Source: Bacillota bacterium (lineage in GTDB: Bacteria > Bacillota > Limnochordia > DTU087). Taken from it: DNA of 32,077 nt. The notes beneath the pieces are model-generated. The model saw only the letters and a list, made by a program, of their open reading frames with translations. It was not told the origin of the DNA and made no database searches. This document shows positions 1-8,437 of the stretch, in pieces; position 1 is the stretch's first letter, and each line of letters begins with the position of its first letter. The stretch lies in the NCBI GenBank assembly GCA_012727675.1, contig JAAYGR010000057.1, forward strand, positions 1 through 32,077, in the 5' to 3' direction. The position numbers were made by a program, and so were the translations under genes.

Positions 1-408
1 AGCGTTCCTAGTCATAAGGGTATGCCAGGAGTCCTCATCGATAGAACTAACGGTTGAACCATTGAGTCTAAACTGCATTTGGGAACTGGGCAAGGTTGTG
101 CCGTTGGGCCCCCTAAAGTCTTCGGCTGCTGAAATATATAAAGCATGGGGCACATTACCGGCAACTTCAATCTCCACTGCACCCATCTTTGATGCTAAGA
201 TACCTTCCTCTGTCATCACAGCATTTTGGGTTGTATCAAAATCTTCCTCCTCAAAAACCAACTCAGCAGTATTCACACGTACCAAAAGGATTTGGGGGAT
301 CTTGACAATCACCTGGATCTCAGCTGTATCCAGTACTTGGGCATCAACTGGACAAACGCCGAATACGAACACCAACAGGCATAGCATCATCCACTTGCGG
401 CCGTTCAT
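1..408 (-). CDS. Secreted protein of unknown function, N-terminal part (truncated by left window edge)
   Basis: Minus-strand open frame from ATG at 408 to position 1 without stop, not in the ORF track. Hand translation: MNGRKWMMLCLLVFVFGVCPVDAQVLDTAEIQVIVKIPQILLVRVNTAELVFEEEDFDTTQNAVMTEEGILASKMGAVEIEVAGNVPHALYISAAEDFRGPNGTTLPSSQMQFRLNGSTVSSIDEDSWHTLMTRNA. Clear signal peptide (MNGRKWMMLCLLVFVFGVCPVDA). Confidence 0.75.
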   Translation of the reverse strand, partial: MNGRKWMMLCLLVFVFGVCPVDAQVLDTAEIQVIVKIPQILLVRVNTAELVFEEEDFDTTQNAVMTEEGILASKMGAVEIEVAGNVPHALYISAAEDFRGPNGTTLPSSQMQFRLNGSTVSSIDEDSWHTLMTRNA

Positions 409-606
409 GAGGCACCCCTTCTTATTCGAAATTTTCTCCATTAATTGGTTGTATCCTTTTTTCTTAGTCCAATCGTAGAGGTTATTTCTTAAAAACAACT
501 TAAAGGTTGGGAGCGGTCTTAAGACTCTCTTCCAACAATTCATCTGTAAGAGATGCCATTGGCACGGTCTAGAAGAAGACTTCACCGAAGAAGGCACCCA
601 TGAATC

Positions 607-637
607 AAAAAGGGAGAGCGGCCCACACTCTCCCTTT
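607..637 (-). terminator. Rho-independent terminator downstream of glnS
   Basis: 10-bp perfect inverted repeat aaagggagag (609-618) / ctctcccttt (628-637), followed on the minus strand by a T-run (complement of a607-a611). Confidence 0.75.
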
Positions 638-736
638 GATGCCTTTCATCAGTTTATCTCAAATCTTGTCCGTGTTGATGATCTTTAGTTTTCTCCGCTC
701 CCCAGGCTAATCGCAACCTGTTTTGAGCCGGAGAGA

Positions 737-2422
737 CTATATCTTCTTCTCCTGCCTCTTCTGGATTTTAGCCCAAGTGTCTTTCAAGGCAACGGTCCTG
801 TTAAAGACCAGGCTGCCGGGTTTCGAATCCACTATATCGACACAGAAATACCCCTGCCTCTCAAACTGGAAGAAGCTCCCTGACTCAGCCTCGGCTAGGC
901 TGGGCTCAAGCCTGCAGTCCTTGAGTACCACCAAGGACTCGGGATTTACGTAATTCCAGAAATCCTCAACTTCGCCGGGGTTTTCTATGGTAAAGAGGCG
1001 ATCGTAGAGCCGCACTTCAGCCGGTACTGCATGGGCGGCAGAAACCCAGTGGATAATCCCCCGTACTTTCCTGCCGTCGGGAGTACTGCCCCCTAGAGTC
1101 TCCGGATCGTAGGTACACCGCAGCTCAACTACGTTGCCCTCACCGTCCTTAATTACATCTTCACACTTAATCACATAACCATAGCGCAGGCGCACTTCTC
1201 TACCGGGAGCGAGCCTCCGATACCCCTTGGGAGGATTCTCCATGAAGTCCTCCTGCTCGATAAAGATCTCCCGGGAAAAGGGAATCTTTCTGGTTCCCAG
1301 ACTGGGATCCTCAGGATTGTTGACGGCCTCCAGCTCCTCTACCTGCCCTTCAGGGTAGTTCTCAATGACAACCTTAAGGGGCCGCAAAACTGCCAGAGCC
1401 CTGGGAGCACGGCGGTTTAGATCTTCTCTCACGCAGTGCTCAAGCATGGCTATATCTACGACACTGTTTTTCTTGGCAACCCCTACCCGCTCGCAGAAAT
1501 CCCGGATGGCTTCAGGAGTGTAGCCGCGGCGCCGAACCCCTGCCAGTGTCGGTACCCGGGGGTCATCCCAGCCGGACACATAGCCCTCTTCGATGAGTCT
1601 CAGCAGCTTGCGCTTACTGGTGATCATATATGAAAGGTTCAGCCTGGCAAACTCAATCTGCTGGGGACGGCAGGGTACGCTCACATTCTCCAGCACCCAG
1701 TCATAGAGGGGACGGTGATCCTCAAACTCCAGGGTGCAGATGGAGTGGGTAATACCCTCAAGCGCGTCAGAAATGGGATGGGTAAAATCATACATGGGAT
1801 AGATGCACCATTCATCCCCACTCCGATAGTGGCTCACCCGCTTGATGCGGTATAAGACCGGGTCCCGCATGTTCATATTGGGGGAAGCCATATCGATCTT
1901 GGCCCGGAGAACTTTCGAACCATCGGGGAATTCCCCAGCCCGCATCCGCTGGAATAGGTCAAGATTCTCCTCAACGGACCGATTGCGGTAAGGGCTTTCC
2001 TGACCCGGCTCAGTTAGAGTTCCACGGTACTCCCGGATCTCTTCTGCAGAAAGATCATCTACATATGCTAATCCTTTTTTAATCAGCTCAACGGCATATT
2101 CATAAAGCTGCTCGAAGTAATCGGCAGCGTGGTAGAGGTGTTCTCCCCAATCGAACCCCAGCCACTTGACATCCCGCTTAATTGCTTCTACATATTCGAC
2201 GGACTCTTTTTCTGGATCGGTATCATCAAACCTCAGATGACATCTACCGCCAAATTTCTCTGCCAAACCGAAGTTCAAACAAATGGACTTGGCGTGGCCA
2301 ATGTGTAAGTAACCATTGGGTTCAGGCGGAAACCTGGTTACGATCTGCTTATGTTTGCCGGTCTCTAGGTCCTCCATGATAATGCCTTCGATAAAATTGG
2401 CAGGCTGCATTGCTTCACTCAC
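737..2422 (-). CDS. glnS: Glutaminyl-tRNA synthetase
   Basis: ORF 737..2446; GlnRS-like sequence with [22 protein letters not shown] (HIGH region) and MITSKRKL (KMSKS-like). Probable GTG start at 2422 ([10 protein letters not shown]...). Confidence 0.95.
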   Translation of the reverse strand: MSEAMQPANFIEGIIMEDLETGKHKQIVTRFPPEPNGYLHIGHAKSICLNFGLAEKFGGRCHLRFDDTDPEKESVEYVEAIKRDVKWLGFDWGEHLYHAADYFEQLYEYAVELIKKGLAYVDDLSAEEIREYRGTLTEPGQESPYRNRSVEENLDLFQRMRAGEFPDGSKVLRAKIDMASPNMNMRDPVLYRIKRVSHYRSGDEWCIYPMYDFTHPISDALEGITHSICTLEFEDHRPLYDWVLENVSVPCRPQQIEFARLNLSYMITSKRKLLRLIEEGYVSGWDDPRVPTLAGVRRRGYTPEAIRDFCERVGVAKKNSVVDIAMLEHCVREDLNRRAPRALAVLRPLKVVIENYPEGQVEELEAVNNPEDPSLGTRKIPFSREIFIEQEDFMENPPKGYRRLAPGREVRLRYGYVIKCEDVIKDGEGNVVELRCTYDPETLGGSTPDGRKVRGIIHWVSAAHAVPAEVRLYDRLFTIENPGEVEDFWNYVNPESLVVLKDCRLEPSLAEAESGSFFQFERQGYFCVDIVDSKPGSLVFNRTVALKDTWAKIQKRQEKKI

Positions 2423-2583
2423 TGATGACGACTCCCTTCCCAACAAGCTAATACTCTATTCTAGTTTACGCCTATGATTCCTCTCCTTGGCGCTCTGCAT
2501 TCAAAACTTCCCTAGCCGCCGCCTTCATATTGTACCATAGAGGTATGAGCAATCCCCACTGGTTGCCGAAAGATAGAAAAGGA

Positions 2584-2640
2584 CCTGGGGAAAGGCTGCT
2601 AGAAGGTAAGCTAGAAGCTAAGTGAGAACAGCTCCCCAGG
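2584..2640 (+). other. Inverted repeat / stem-loop upstream of rlmD
   Basis: cctgggga (2584-2591) pairs perfectly with tccccagg (2633-2640). Confidence 0.45.
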
Positions 2641-2706
2641 ACTGTTCATATTTCCCGATTGTCTGCGGCATACCATTACTGCAGTCCGGGGAAAGGAGAG
2701 AAAGTC

Positions 2707-4059
2707 ATGCTTAAGAAAGGTTCCATTGTTACTGCAGCTATCACTGACACGGTGTTTCCCAATAAGGGTGTTGCCTATGTTGATGGAGAGAAAATTATCG
2801 TCCACGACGCCCTGGAGGGCCAGACCGTCAGAATTAGAATAACCAGAAAACGCCGGGGGAAAATAGAAGCCCGGATCTTGGAAGTGTTAGAGAAATCCCC
2901 TCTGCAACAGGAACCGCCCTGTGCCCAATTCGGCAGCTGCGGTGGATGTACGTTCTTGAATATACCTTATGAAAGTCAGTTGGAGATCAAGACCCGTCAC
3001 GTTCTTAAGCTCTTGGCCGATGTCGGTATTGAAGGGTTTGAATTCTTGGGCATCAAACCCAGCCCCAATGTAACGGCCTACCGGAACAAGATGGAGTACA
3101 CCTTCGGCGACAGTGAGGAGGGCACCCTGGCTCTGGGACTTCACAAGAAGCGGATGCGCTATGAAGTGTCCCCCGTTACCGGCTGCCAGCTGGTGGATGA
3201 AGATTTCCTTTCCATCCTGGATGCGGCCTTAGATTATTTCCGCACTCTAAAGGTGCCTTTCTATCATAAGAAAAGTCATCAGGGAGTCCTGCGCCATCTG
3301 GTAATCCGGAAGGCCGGGACCACCGGAGAGATCTTGGTCAACTTAGTGACCACCTCCCAACAGGAACTTGACCTTTCGGGACTGGTAGATAGGCTTCTCC
3401 AGCTTAAGCTTATGGGCCGTATCAAAGGCGTTCTTCATACCATCAATGACGGCAAGGCAGATGCCATTAACGCTGATGCTCTCCACGTCCTCTGGGGCGA
3501 TGATTATATTACCGAAAGGATCCTGGGGCTCACATTTCGGATCACCGCATTTTCCTTCTTCCAAACCAATTCATACGGTGCCCAGGAGCTCTTTGCCGTT
3601 GTCCGGGATTTTGCCGGTAAAGACCTGGGGGTTGTCTTTGACCTCTACTGCGGCACCGGTACTATAGCCCAAATCATCAGCCCCCAGGCTGAAAAGGTCA
3701 TAGGGATCGAAATCATACCTGAGGCCATCGAGGCAGCCCAGGAGAATGCACGGCTCAACGGACTAGACAACTGCCGCTTCATTGCGGGGGATGTCTTGAC
3801 TGAACTAGATAACCTCGAGGAACAGCCGGACCTCGTCATCCTAGATCCGCCCCGAAGCGGTATACATCCCAAGGCACTGGACAAGCTGATCGCAGTAAAG
3901 CCGCCCCGTTTGGTCTACGTTTCCTGCCAGCCTGCGTCTTTGGCCCGGGACTTAGAGGTACTCACCGCCAGCGGTTACAAAGCAGTCAAGGTTAAGTGTG
4001 TCGATATGTTCCCTCACACTCCCCATGTGGAGACGGTGGTATCGATAACCAAATCTTGA
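2707..4059 (+). CDS. rlmD: 23S rRNA (uracil-5-)-methyltransferase, RumA/RlmD family
   Basis: TRAM-like N-terminus, Fe-S Cys motif CAQFGSCGGC, SAM motif VFDLYCGTGTIAQ, ILDPPRSG, catalytic VYVSCQPASLARD. ATG 2707 follows aaaggagag. Confidence 0.9.
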   Translation: MLKKGSIVTAAITDTVFPNKGVAYVDGEKIIVHDALEGQTVRIRITRKRRGKIEARILEVLEKSPLQQEPPCAQFGSCGGCTFLNIPYESQLEIKTRHVLKLLADVGIEGFEFLGIKPSPNVTAYRNKMEYTFGDSEEGTLALGLHKKRMRYEVSPVTGCQLVDEDFLSILDAALDYFRTLKVPFYHKKSHQGVLRHLVIRKAGTTGEILVNLVTTSQQELDLSGLVDRLLQLKLMGRIKGVLHTINDGKADAINADALHVLWGDDYITERILGLTFRITAFSFFQTNSYGAQELFAVVRDFAGKDLGVVFDLYCGTGTIAQIISPQAEKVIGIEIIPEAIEAAQENARLNGLDNCRFIAGDVLTELDNLEEQPDLVILDPPRSGIHPKALDKLIAVKPPRLVYVSCQPASLARDLEVLTASGYKAVKVKCVDMFPHTPHVETVVSITKS

Positions 4060-4145
4060 CCTGGGTCATTTTTTCTCCAGCAGGGCTGTGGCACAATGTG
4101 CATAGGAAATCCACCCAAAACAAATCATGCGGAAAGGGAGAGTGG

Positions 4146-4442
4146 ATGATGACGACATTTGACCAGGTTAAGGAACGCAATCTGGAGAGACTGGAACTCT
4201 ATGTGCCGGTTGTGGCACGGGTCCACGGCGGAAGCCACCCCGAATTCCACGATGTGCGGAAAGTGTTTGATGCTATTAGCGCCAAAATAAGGGAAGCGGG
4301 AGCAAATACGCCGGAATTGGAAGATGAGTTCAACGAGCTTCGGCAAGTAACGGATAACTACACAGTGCCCACTGACGTTTGCGAAACCTACGAGGCTGTA
4401 TATAACATGCTGGCTGAGCTGGATGAAGCATACCGGTCATAA
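4146..4442 (+). CDS. Short RIC/ScdA (hemerythrin-like) domain protein
   Basis: 98 aa from ATG 4146. VVARVHGGSHPEFHDVRKVFDAISAKI resembles the VHGexHPEL...LFxxLK segment of di-iron RIC/ScdA proteins (recalled family pattern). Confidence 0.6.
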   Translation: MMTTFDQVKERNLERLELYVPVVARVHGGSHPEFHDVRKVFDAISAKIREAGANTPELEDEFNELRQVTDNYTVPTDVCETYEAVYNMLAELDEAYRS

Positions 4443-4444
4443 GG

Positions 4445-4627
4445 TGACTTTCCTCTTCCCATGTTAGGGGACGAAGCCGAAAGCTCCCAACAACATGGGA
4501 AGAGGAGCCCTCCATATTACGGCAGCAGCCGGCTTCCCAAGACCAGATTCTCGAGGGGAACCAGAAGGGGAACCAGCAAGTGTCAGCAACTAGCTGCCGT
4601 AAACGGAATTGGAGAGGAGGAGAGAGC
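4445..4627 (+). promoter_or_regulatory. Structured leader / candidate cis-regulatory RNA upstream of P-type ATPase
   Basis: 15-bp perfect inverted repeat tcctcttcccatgtt (4451-4465) / aacatgggaagagga (4492-4506); 10-bp inverted repeat ttacggcagc (4517-4526) / gctgccgtaa (4593-4602); internal direct repeat ggggaaccag at 4555-4564 and 4567-4576. Confidence 0.6.
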
Positions 4628-6511
4628 ATGCAGCGGTGGATCTTAAGAAATAGAAACACCATCGCTTTGATGAGCGGAGTCTTGATTGCCATTGCCTTTC
4701 TCAGCAAATGGACAATGGGCAATATGGATATTTTCGAATGGGCATTAATGATCGCATCCATCTTGGGTGCAGCACCCATCGCCATTCAAGCATACCAGGC
4801 CCTAAGGGTAAAAGTGGTAAGCATCGATGTCTTGGTTACAATCGCTGTTTTAGGCGCTTTCTTAATCGGAAACTTTGAAGAATCGGCTATCGTGACCTTC
4901 CTCTTTCTATTCGGTGCATACCTAGAGCAGCGGACGTTGAATAAGACCCGTTCAGCCATCAAAGAGCTGACAGAAATGGCGCCGGAAACGGCCCTCAAAC
5001 TGATGGAAAACGGCGAGTTTGAAGAAGTCGATGTCGATGAAGTTGACGTAGGTGATGTACTCCTTGTTAAGACCGGTGCCAAGGTACCGGTTGACGGCAC
5101 GGTCTTGTCCGGTGAAGGAAGCGTCAATGAGGCAAGCATTACGGGAGAGTCTATTCCCGTGGCCAAGGAAAAGGGGTCCAATGTCTATGCAGGCACCATT
5201 CTAGATAACGGCACCATCCAGATTGTCGCCGATCGTGTTGGTGAAGACACAACCTTCGGCAAGATCATTGAGCTGGTAGAAGAAGCACAGGATTCAAAGT
5301 CCGAAGCAGAGCGCTTCATAGACCGCTTCGCCAAATACTACACACCGGCTGTGCTGGTTCTGTCATTTATCGTGTGGCTCATATCAAGGGATGTTGAGCT
5401 GGCAATTACCATTCTAGTCTTGGGTTGTCCCGGTGCTTTGGTCATCGGAGTGCCGGTATCCAACGTTGCTGGAATTGGCAATGGAGCCCGCCACGGTGTC
5501 CTGCTCAAGGGCAGTGAAGTCATCGGTGACTTCAGCAGATTAGATACCATGGTCTTTGACAAGACAGGCACACTGACTATGGGGAATCCATCGGTTGCAG
5601 AAACCGAATACTACGGAGATAACATCGAAGAGGCCTTGGGCTATCTTGCCAGTATTGAAAGAGAATCAGACCATCCCCTGGCCAAGGCTGTCTTGGAAAA
5701 GCTTGGGGAGACAACTTTCTCGCCGGTTGAGAATACGGAGGTTATCAAAGGCGAAGGGATTGTGGCAGCTGTAAATGGCCACAGGGTAGCTGTCGGCAAC
5801 GTCGCCTTAATGGAAAGAGAACAGGTGAAACTTGATGAAAAGGCCAGGGCTGATATAGCCCGCTTCGAGAAAAATGGGAACTCCCTGGTACTCACTGCGG
5901 TGGACGGCCAGCTGAAAATCCTCATGGGAGTTCGGGACCAGATCCGTCCAGGCGTCAAAGAAGACTTGCAGCGGCTGAGGAAACTGGGAGTAAGAAACCT
6001 GATCATGCTCTCAGGCGATAACCAAGGGACTGTTGATGTTGTCAGCCGGGCACTGGGACTTACAGAAGCCCACGGTAACATGCTGCCGGAAGATAAGGCA
6101 GCCTATATCAAGAGACTCATTGATGATAAACGCAGAATCGTTGCCTTTGTTGGAGATGGGGTCAATGACAGCCCGTCGCTGGCTTCGGCACAGATCGGGA
6201 TTGCCATGGGAAGCGGCACAGATGTGGCTATCGAAACATCGGATGTGGTACTGATGAATTCCGCCTTCAGCCGGCTGCCCCATGCCCTGGGACTAGCCAA
6301 AGCGACAGCAAGAAATATGAAACAGAACATCTTTATCGCGGTAGGTGTTGTGCTGGTGCTGCTGGCCAGTCTAATCTTCAGCGACTGGATGAACATGTCC
6401 ATCGGCATGCTGGTACACGAAGGCAGCATCCTAGCCGTTATCTTGAACGGCATGAGGCTTCTCCGGTATCGCCTCCCCCGCCGCTATGGGCAGCTGGAAA
6501 AGTTGACCTAG
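4628..6511 (+). CDS. Heavy-metal translocating P1B-type ATPase (CPG motif)
   Basis: SITGESIPV, LGCPGALVIGVPVSNVAGIGNGARHGVLLKG, FDKTGTLT, ESDHPLAKAVLEKL, VGDGVNDSPSLASAQIGIAMGSGTD. ATG 4628 after gagaggagg; no N-terminal metal-binding domain. Confidence 0.92.
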   Translation: MQRWILRNRNTIALMSGVLIAIAFLSKWTMGNMDIFEWALMIASILGAAPIAIQAYQALRVKVVSIDVLVTIAVLGAFLIGNFEESAIVTFLFLFGAYLEQRTLNKTRSAIKELTEMAPETALKLMENGEFEEVDVDEVDVGDVLLVKTGAKVPVDGTVLSGEGSVNEASITGESIPVAKEKGSNVYAGTILDNGTIQIVADRVGEDTTFGKIIELVEEAQDSKSEAERFIDRFAKYYTPAVLVLSFIVWLISRDVELAITILVLGCPGALVIGVPVSNVAGIGNGARHGVLLKGSEVIGDFSRLDTMVFDKTGTLTMGNPSVAETEYYGDNIEEALGYLASIERESDHPLAKAVLEKLGETTFSPVENTEVIKGEGIVAAVNGHRVAVGNVALMEREQVKLDEKARADIARFEKNGNSLVLTAVDGQLKILMGVRDQIRPGVKEDLQRLRKLGVRNLIMLSGDNQGTVDVVSRALGLTEAHGNMLPEDKAAYIKRLIDDKRRIVAFVGDGVNDSPSLASAQIGIAMGSGTDVAIETSDVVLMNSAFSRLPHALGLAKATARNMKQNIFIAVGVVLVLLASLIFSDWMNMSIGMLVHEGSILAVILNGMRLLRYRLPRRYGQLEKLT

Positions 6512-6599
6512 ATCAAGGTTTTGATACCGATATAGGGGATATAATTGAATTGACAGCCGAGAGAACCAATCAAGTGACCCAATGGGAGGAGATAGCAAT

Positions 6600-6833
6600 A
6601 TGAAAGCAGCAACAATCCAGCTGGAAACCTTGACATGCCCATCCTGCATGCAGAAAATAGAAGCGGCAGTAAAGGGACTAAACGGGATCGAGCAGGATTC
6701 GGTGAAAGTATCTTTTAACACCAGCAAAGTGAAGTTGAACTTTGACGATGATAAAATCTCCATCGAAGAAATCGAAAAGGCCATCACTGGAGTAGGCTAC
6801 GAGGTTCAGAAATCTAGAGTAAAACCGGTCTGA
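6600..6833 (+). CDS. Free-standing heavy-metal-associated (HMA) domain protein
   Basis: TIQLETLTCPSCMQKIEAAVKGLNGIEQDSVKVSFNTSKVKLNFDD...IEKAITGVGYEV; CxxC motif CPSC; RBS gggagg before ATG 6600. Confidence 0.9.
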   Translation: MKAATIQLETLTCPSCMQKIEAAVKGLNGIEQDSVKVSFNTSKVKLNFDDDKISIEEIEKAITGVGYEVQKSRVKPV

Positions 6834-6937
6834 GGATAAACATAAATAGGGGTCTTTTGACCAAGGTGACATAGAGAATCTGTTCACCCGGATCTTTTAA
6901 CCCGAGATTCTAACTGACCTCTAAATCCATTACTTGG

Positions 6938-6970
6938 GGTGCGTTTTGAAATGAAGCGCACCTTTTTATT
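6938..6970 (+). terminator. Rho-independent terminator
   Basis: ggtgcgttt (6938-6946) pairs with aagcgcacc (6954-6962), 9 bp with one G-U, followed by tttttatttt. Confidence 0.85.
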
Positions 6971-6976
6971 TTAGCC

Positions 6977-7033
6977 TTGACTAAAACAGATCCGGCAGTA
7001 TAATTACTTTAGTAGGTGCTAAATTGATTTAGC
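6977..7033 (+). promoter_or_regulatory. Sigma-70-type promoter and ArsR-type operator
   Basis: TTGACT (6977-6982), 16-nt spacer, TATAAT (6999-7004); inverted repeat gctaaat-tg-atttagc (7018-7033) lies at the expected transcription start. Confidence 0.75.
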
Positions 7034-7048
7034 GAGGAAGGTGGTCAA

Positions 7049-7429
7049 ATGGACAAGGCCCTTGTCCTTAAGGCTATAGCCGATGACACCCGGAGGAAGA
7101 TTGTCATGCTGCTTCTTCGACACAACTTCTGTGTTGGGGCCCTAGCGAGGAAGCTTGGACTTTCCGAGGGAGCTGTGTCCCAGCATCTCAAGGTACTGCG
7201 GGAAGCGGGCCTTCTCACCGGTGAAAGGAAAGGCCATTTCATGCACTATGATGTGAACCGAGAAGTACTTCGAGCCCTGGCAGCGGAAATCGACGAGCTG
7301 GCCTCCATCCAGCGGGAACCATGCACCCCAGGTGAGGGCGGATGTCACCATGCGAAGCAATGGGAGACACCTGGGGACAAGCAAGACTGCCGCGGCAAGG
7401 CAGGAAAGCGGTGCAGGATTACTGATTAA
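7049..7429 (+). CDS. ArsR-family transcriptional regulator with Cys/His-rich C-terminus
   Basis: Winged-helix ADDTRRKIVMLLLRHNFCVGALARKLGLSEGAVSQHLKVLREAGLLTGERKGHFMHYDV; C-terminal EPCTPGEGGCHHAKQWETPGDKQDCRGKAGKRC. Confidence 0.88.
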   Translation: MDKALVLKAIADDTRRKIVMLLLRHNFCVGALARKLGLSEGAVSQHLKVLREAGLLTGERKGHFMHYDVNREVLRALAAEIDELASIQREPCTPGEGGCHHAKQWETPGDKQDCRGKAGKRCRITD

Positions 7430-7456
7430 GGGAACAGATTAAGGGAGTAGTTGATC

Positions 7457-8437
7457 ATGAACAGCCAGGAAATTGTAACTGTCAAGAACCTCACTAAGCG
7501 CTACGGGGACTTCACAGCAGTTGATGACATTTCACTTTCCATCCGCCGGGGAGAAATTGTCGGACTGCTGGGCCCCAACGGTGCAGGCAAAACCACCACC
7601 ATTAATATGATGATCGGACTTGCCAGGCCATCTGCTGGCTCCATTTCCATTAGCGGCATTGATGTTGTGAAGAATCCCAAGCAGGTCCAGGCCATCATCG
7701 GCATCGTTCCCGATGAAAGCAATCTTTATGGCGAGATGGACGGCTTTGACAATCTCTGCTTTTGCGGAGCCCTCTACGGCATGGCTAAAGCAGCTAGGGA
7801 GAAACGGGCTGGCGAACTTCTAGAGCAATTTGATCTCACCAAAGCCGGGAAGCGTCCCTTTAGGGCGTATTCCAAAGGAATGCGGCGCAAGCTGACCATC
7901 GCCGCGGGTATCATCCATGAGCCTGAGATTCTCTTTCTCGATGAGCCCACCACCGGCATTGATGTGGAAAGTGCCCGGCAAATCCGGCGGCTGCTGCTGA
8001 ACCTCAAAGAGCGAGGCACTACAATATTCATTACCACCCATTACATTGAAGAAGCCGAGCGGGTATGCGACCGGATTGCTTTCATAGTCGATGGCCGGAT
8101 TGTAGCTAGGGGCACAGTATCTGAGCTGATGGAGAGCATCACCCATGGGCATACCCTCAGGCTAGCTGCCGATACGGATTTAACTCCCTTTGTGGAGAAG
8201 CTCCAGGCTCGTTTTGGCGACTGCGTGGTTGAACTTCAGTCAAATAACGCAATCACCCTCACCTCTGAGGAGCGGATTCCCCTCTCACCCATCCTGCAGT
8301 ACCTTGACAGCATGGGAGTCTCTATCTTTGAAGCCAGGGAGCTGCGGCCAACCTTAGAGGATATTTTCGTAAAGGTCACCGGCATCGAAGCTGAACGACT
8401 GAGAAAGGAGAAGGAAAAGGGGGGCCGCGGAAGATGA
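7457..8437 (+). CDS. ABC transporter ATP-binding protein (ABC-2 exporter type)
   Basis: Walker A GLLGPNGAGKTTT, signature YSKGMRRKL, Walker B ILFLDEPTTGID, TTHYIEEAE. Confidence 0.9.
   Translation: MNSQEIVTVKNLTKRYGDFTAVDDISLSIRRGEIVGLLGPNGAGKTTTINMMIGLARPSAGSISISGIDVVKNPKQVQAIIGIVPDESNLYGEMDGFDNLCFCGALYGMAKAAREKRAGELLEQFDLTKAGKRPFRAYSKGMRRKLTIAAGIIHEPEILFLDEPTTGIDVESARQIRRLLLNLKERGTTIFITTHYIEEAERVCDRIAFIVDGRIVARGTVSELMESITHGHTLRLAADTDLTPFVEKLQARFGDCVVELQSNNAITLTSEERIPLSPILQYLDSMGVSIFEARELRPTLEDIFVKVTGIEAERLRKEKEKGGRGR

Noticed and set aside
62-478. 138-aa plus-strand ORF at left edge
   Set aside because: Antisense to the signal-peptide frame on the minus strand; Ser/Thr-rich composition without recognisable domain.
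2423-2660. Possible T-box leader upstream of glnS
   Set aside because: No AGGGTGGNACCGCG-like T-box sequence or antiterminator found on the minus strand.
5641-6081. 146-aa minus-strand ORF inside the P-type ATPase
   Set aside because: Antisense to conserved ATPase motifs; Ser-rich shadow translation.
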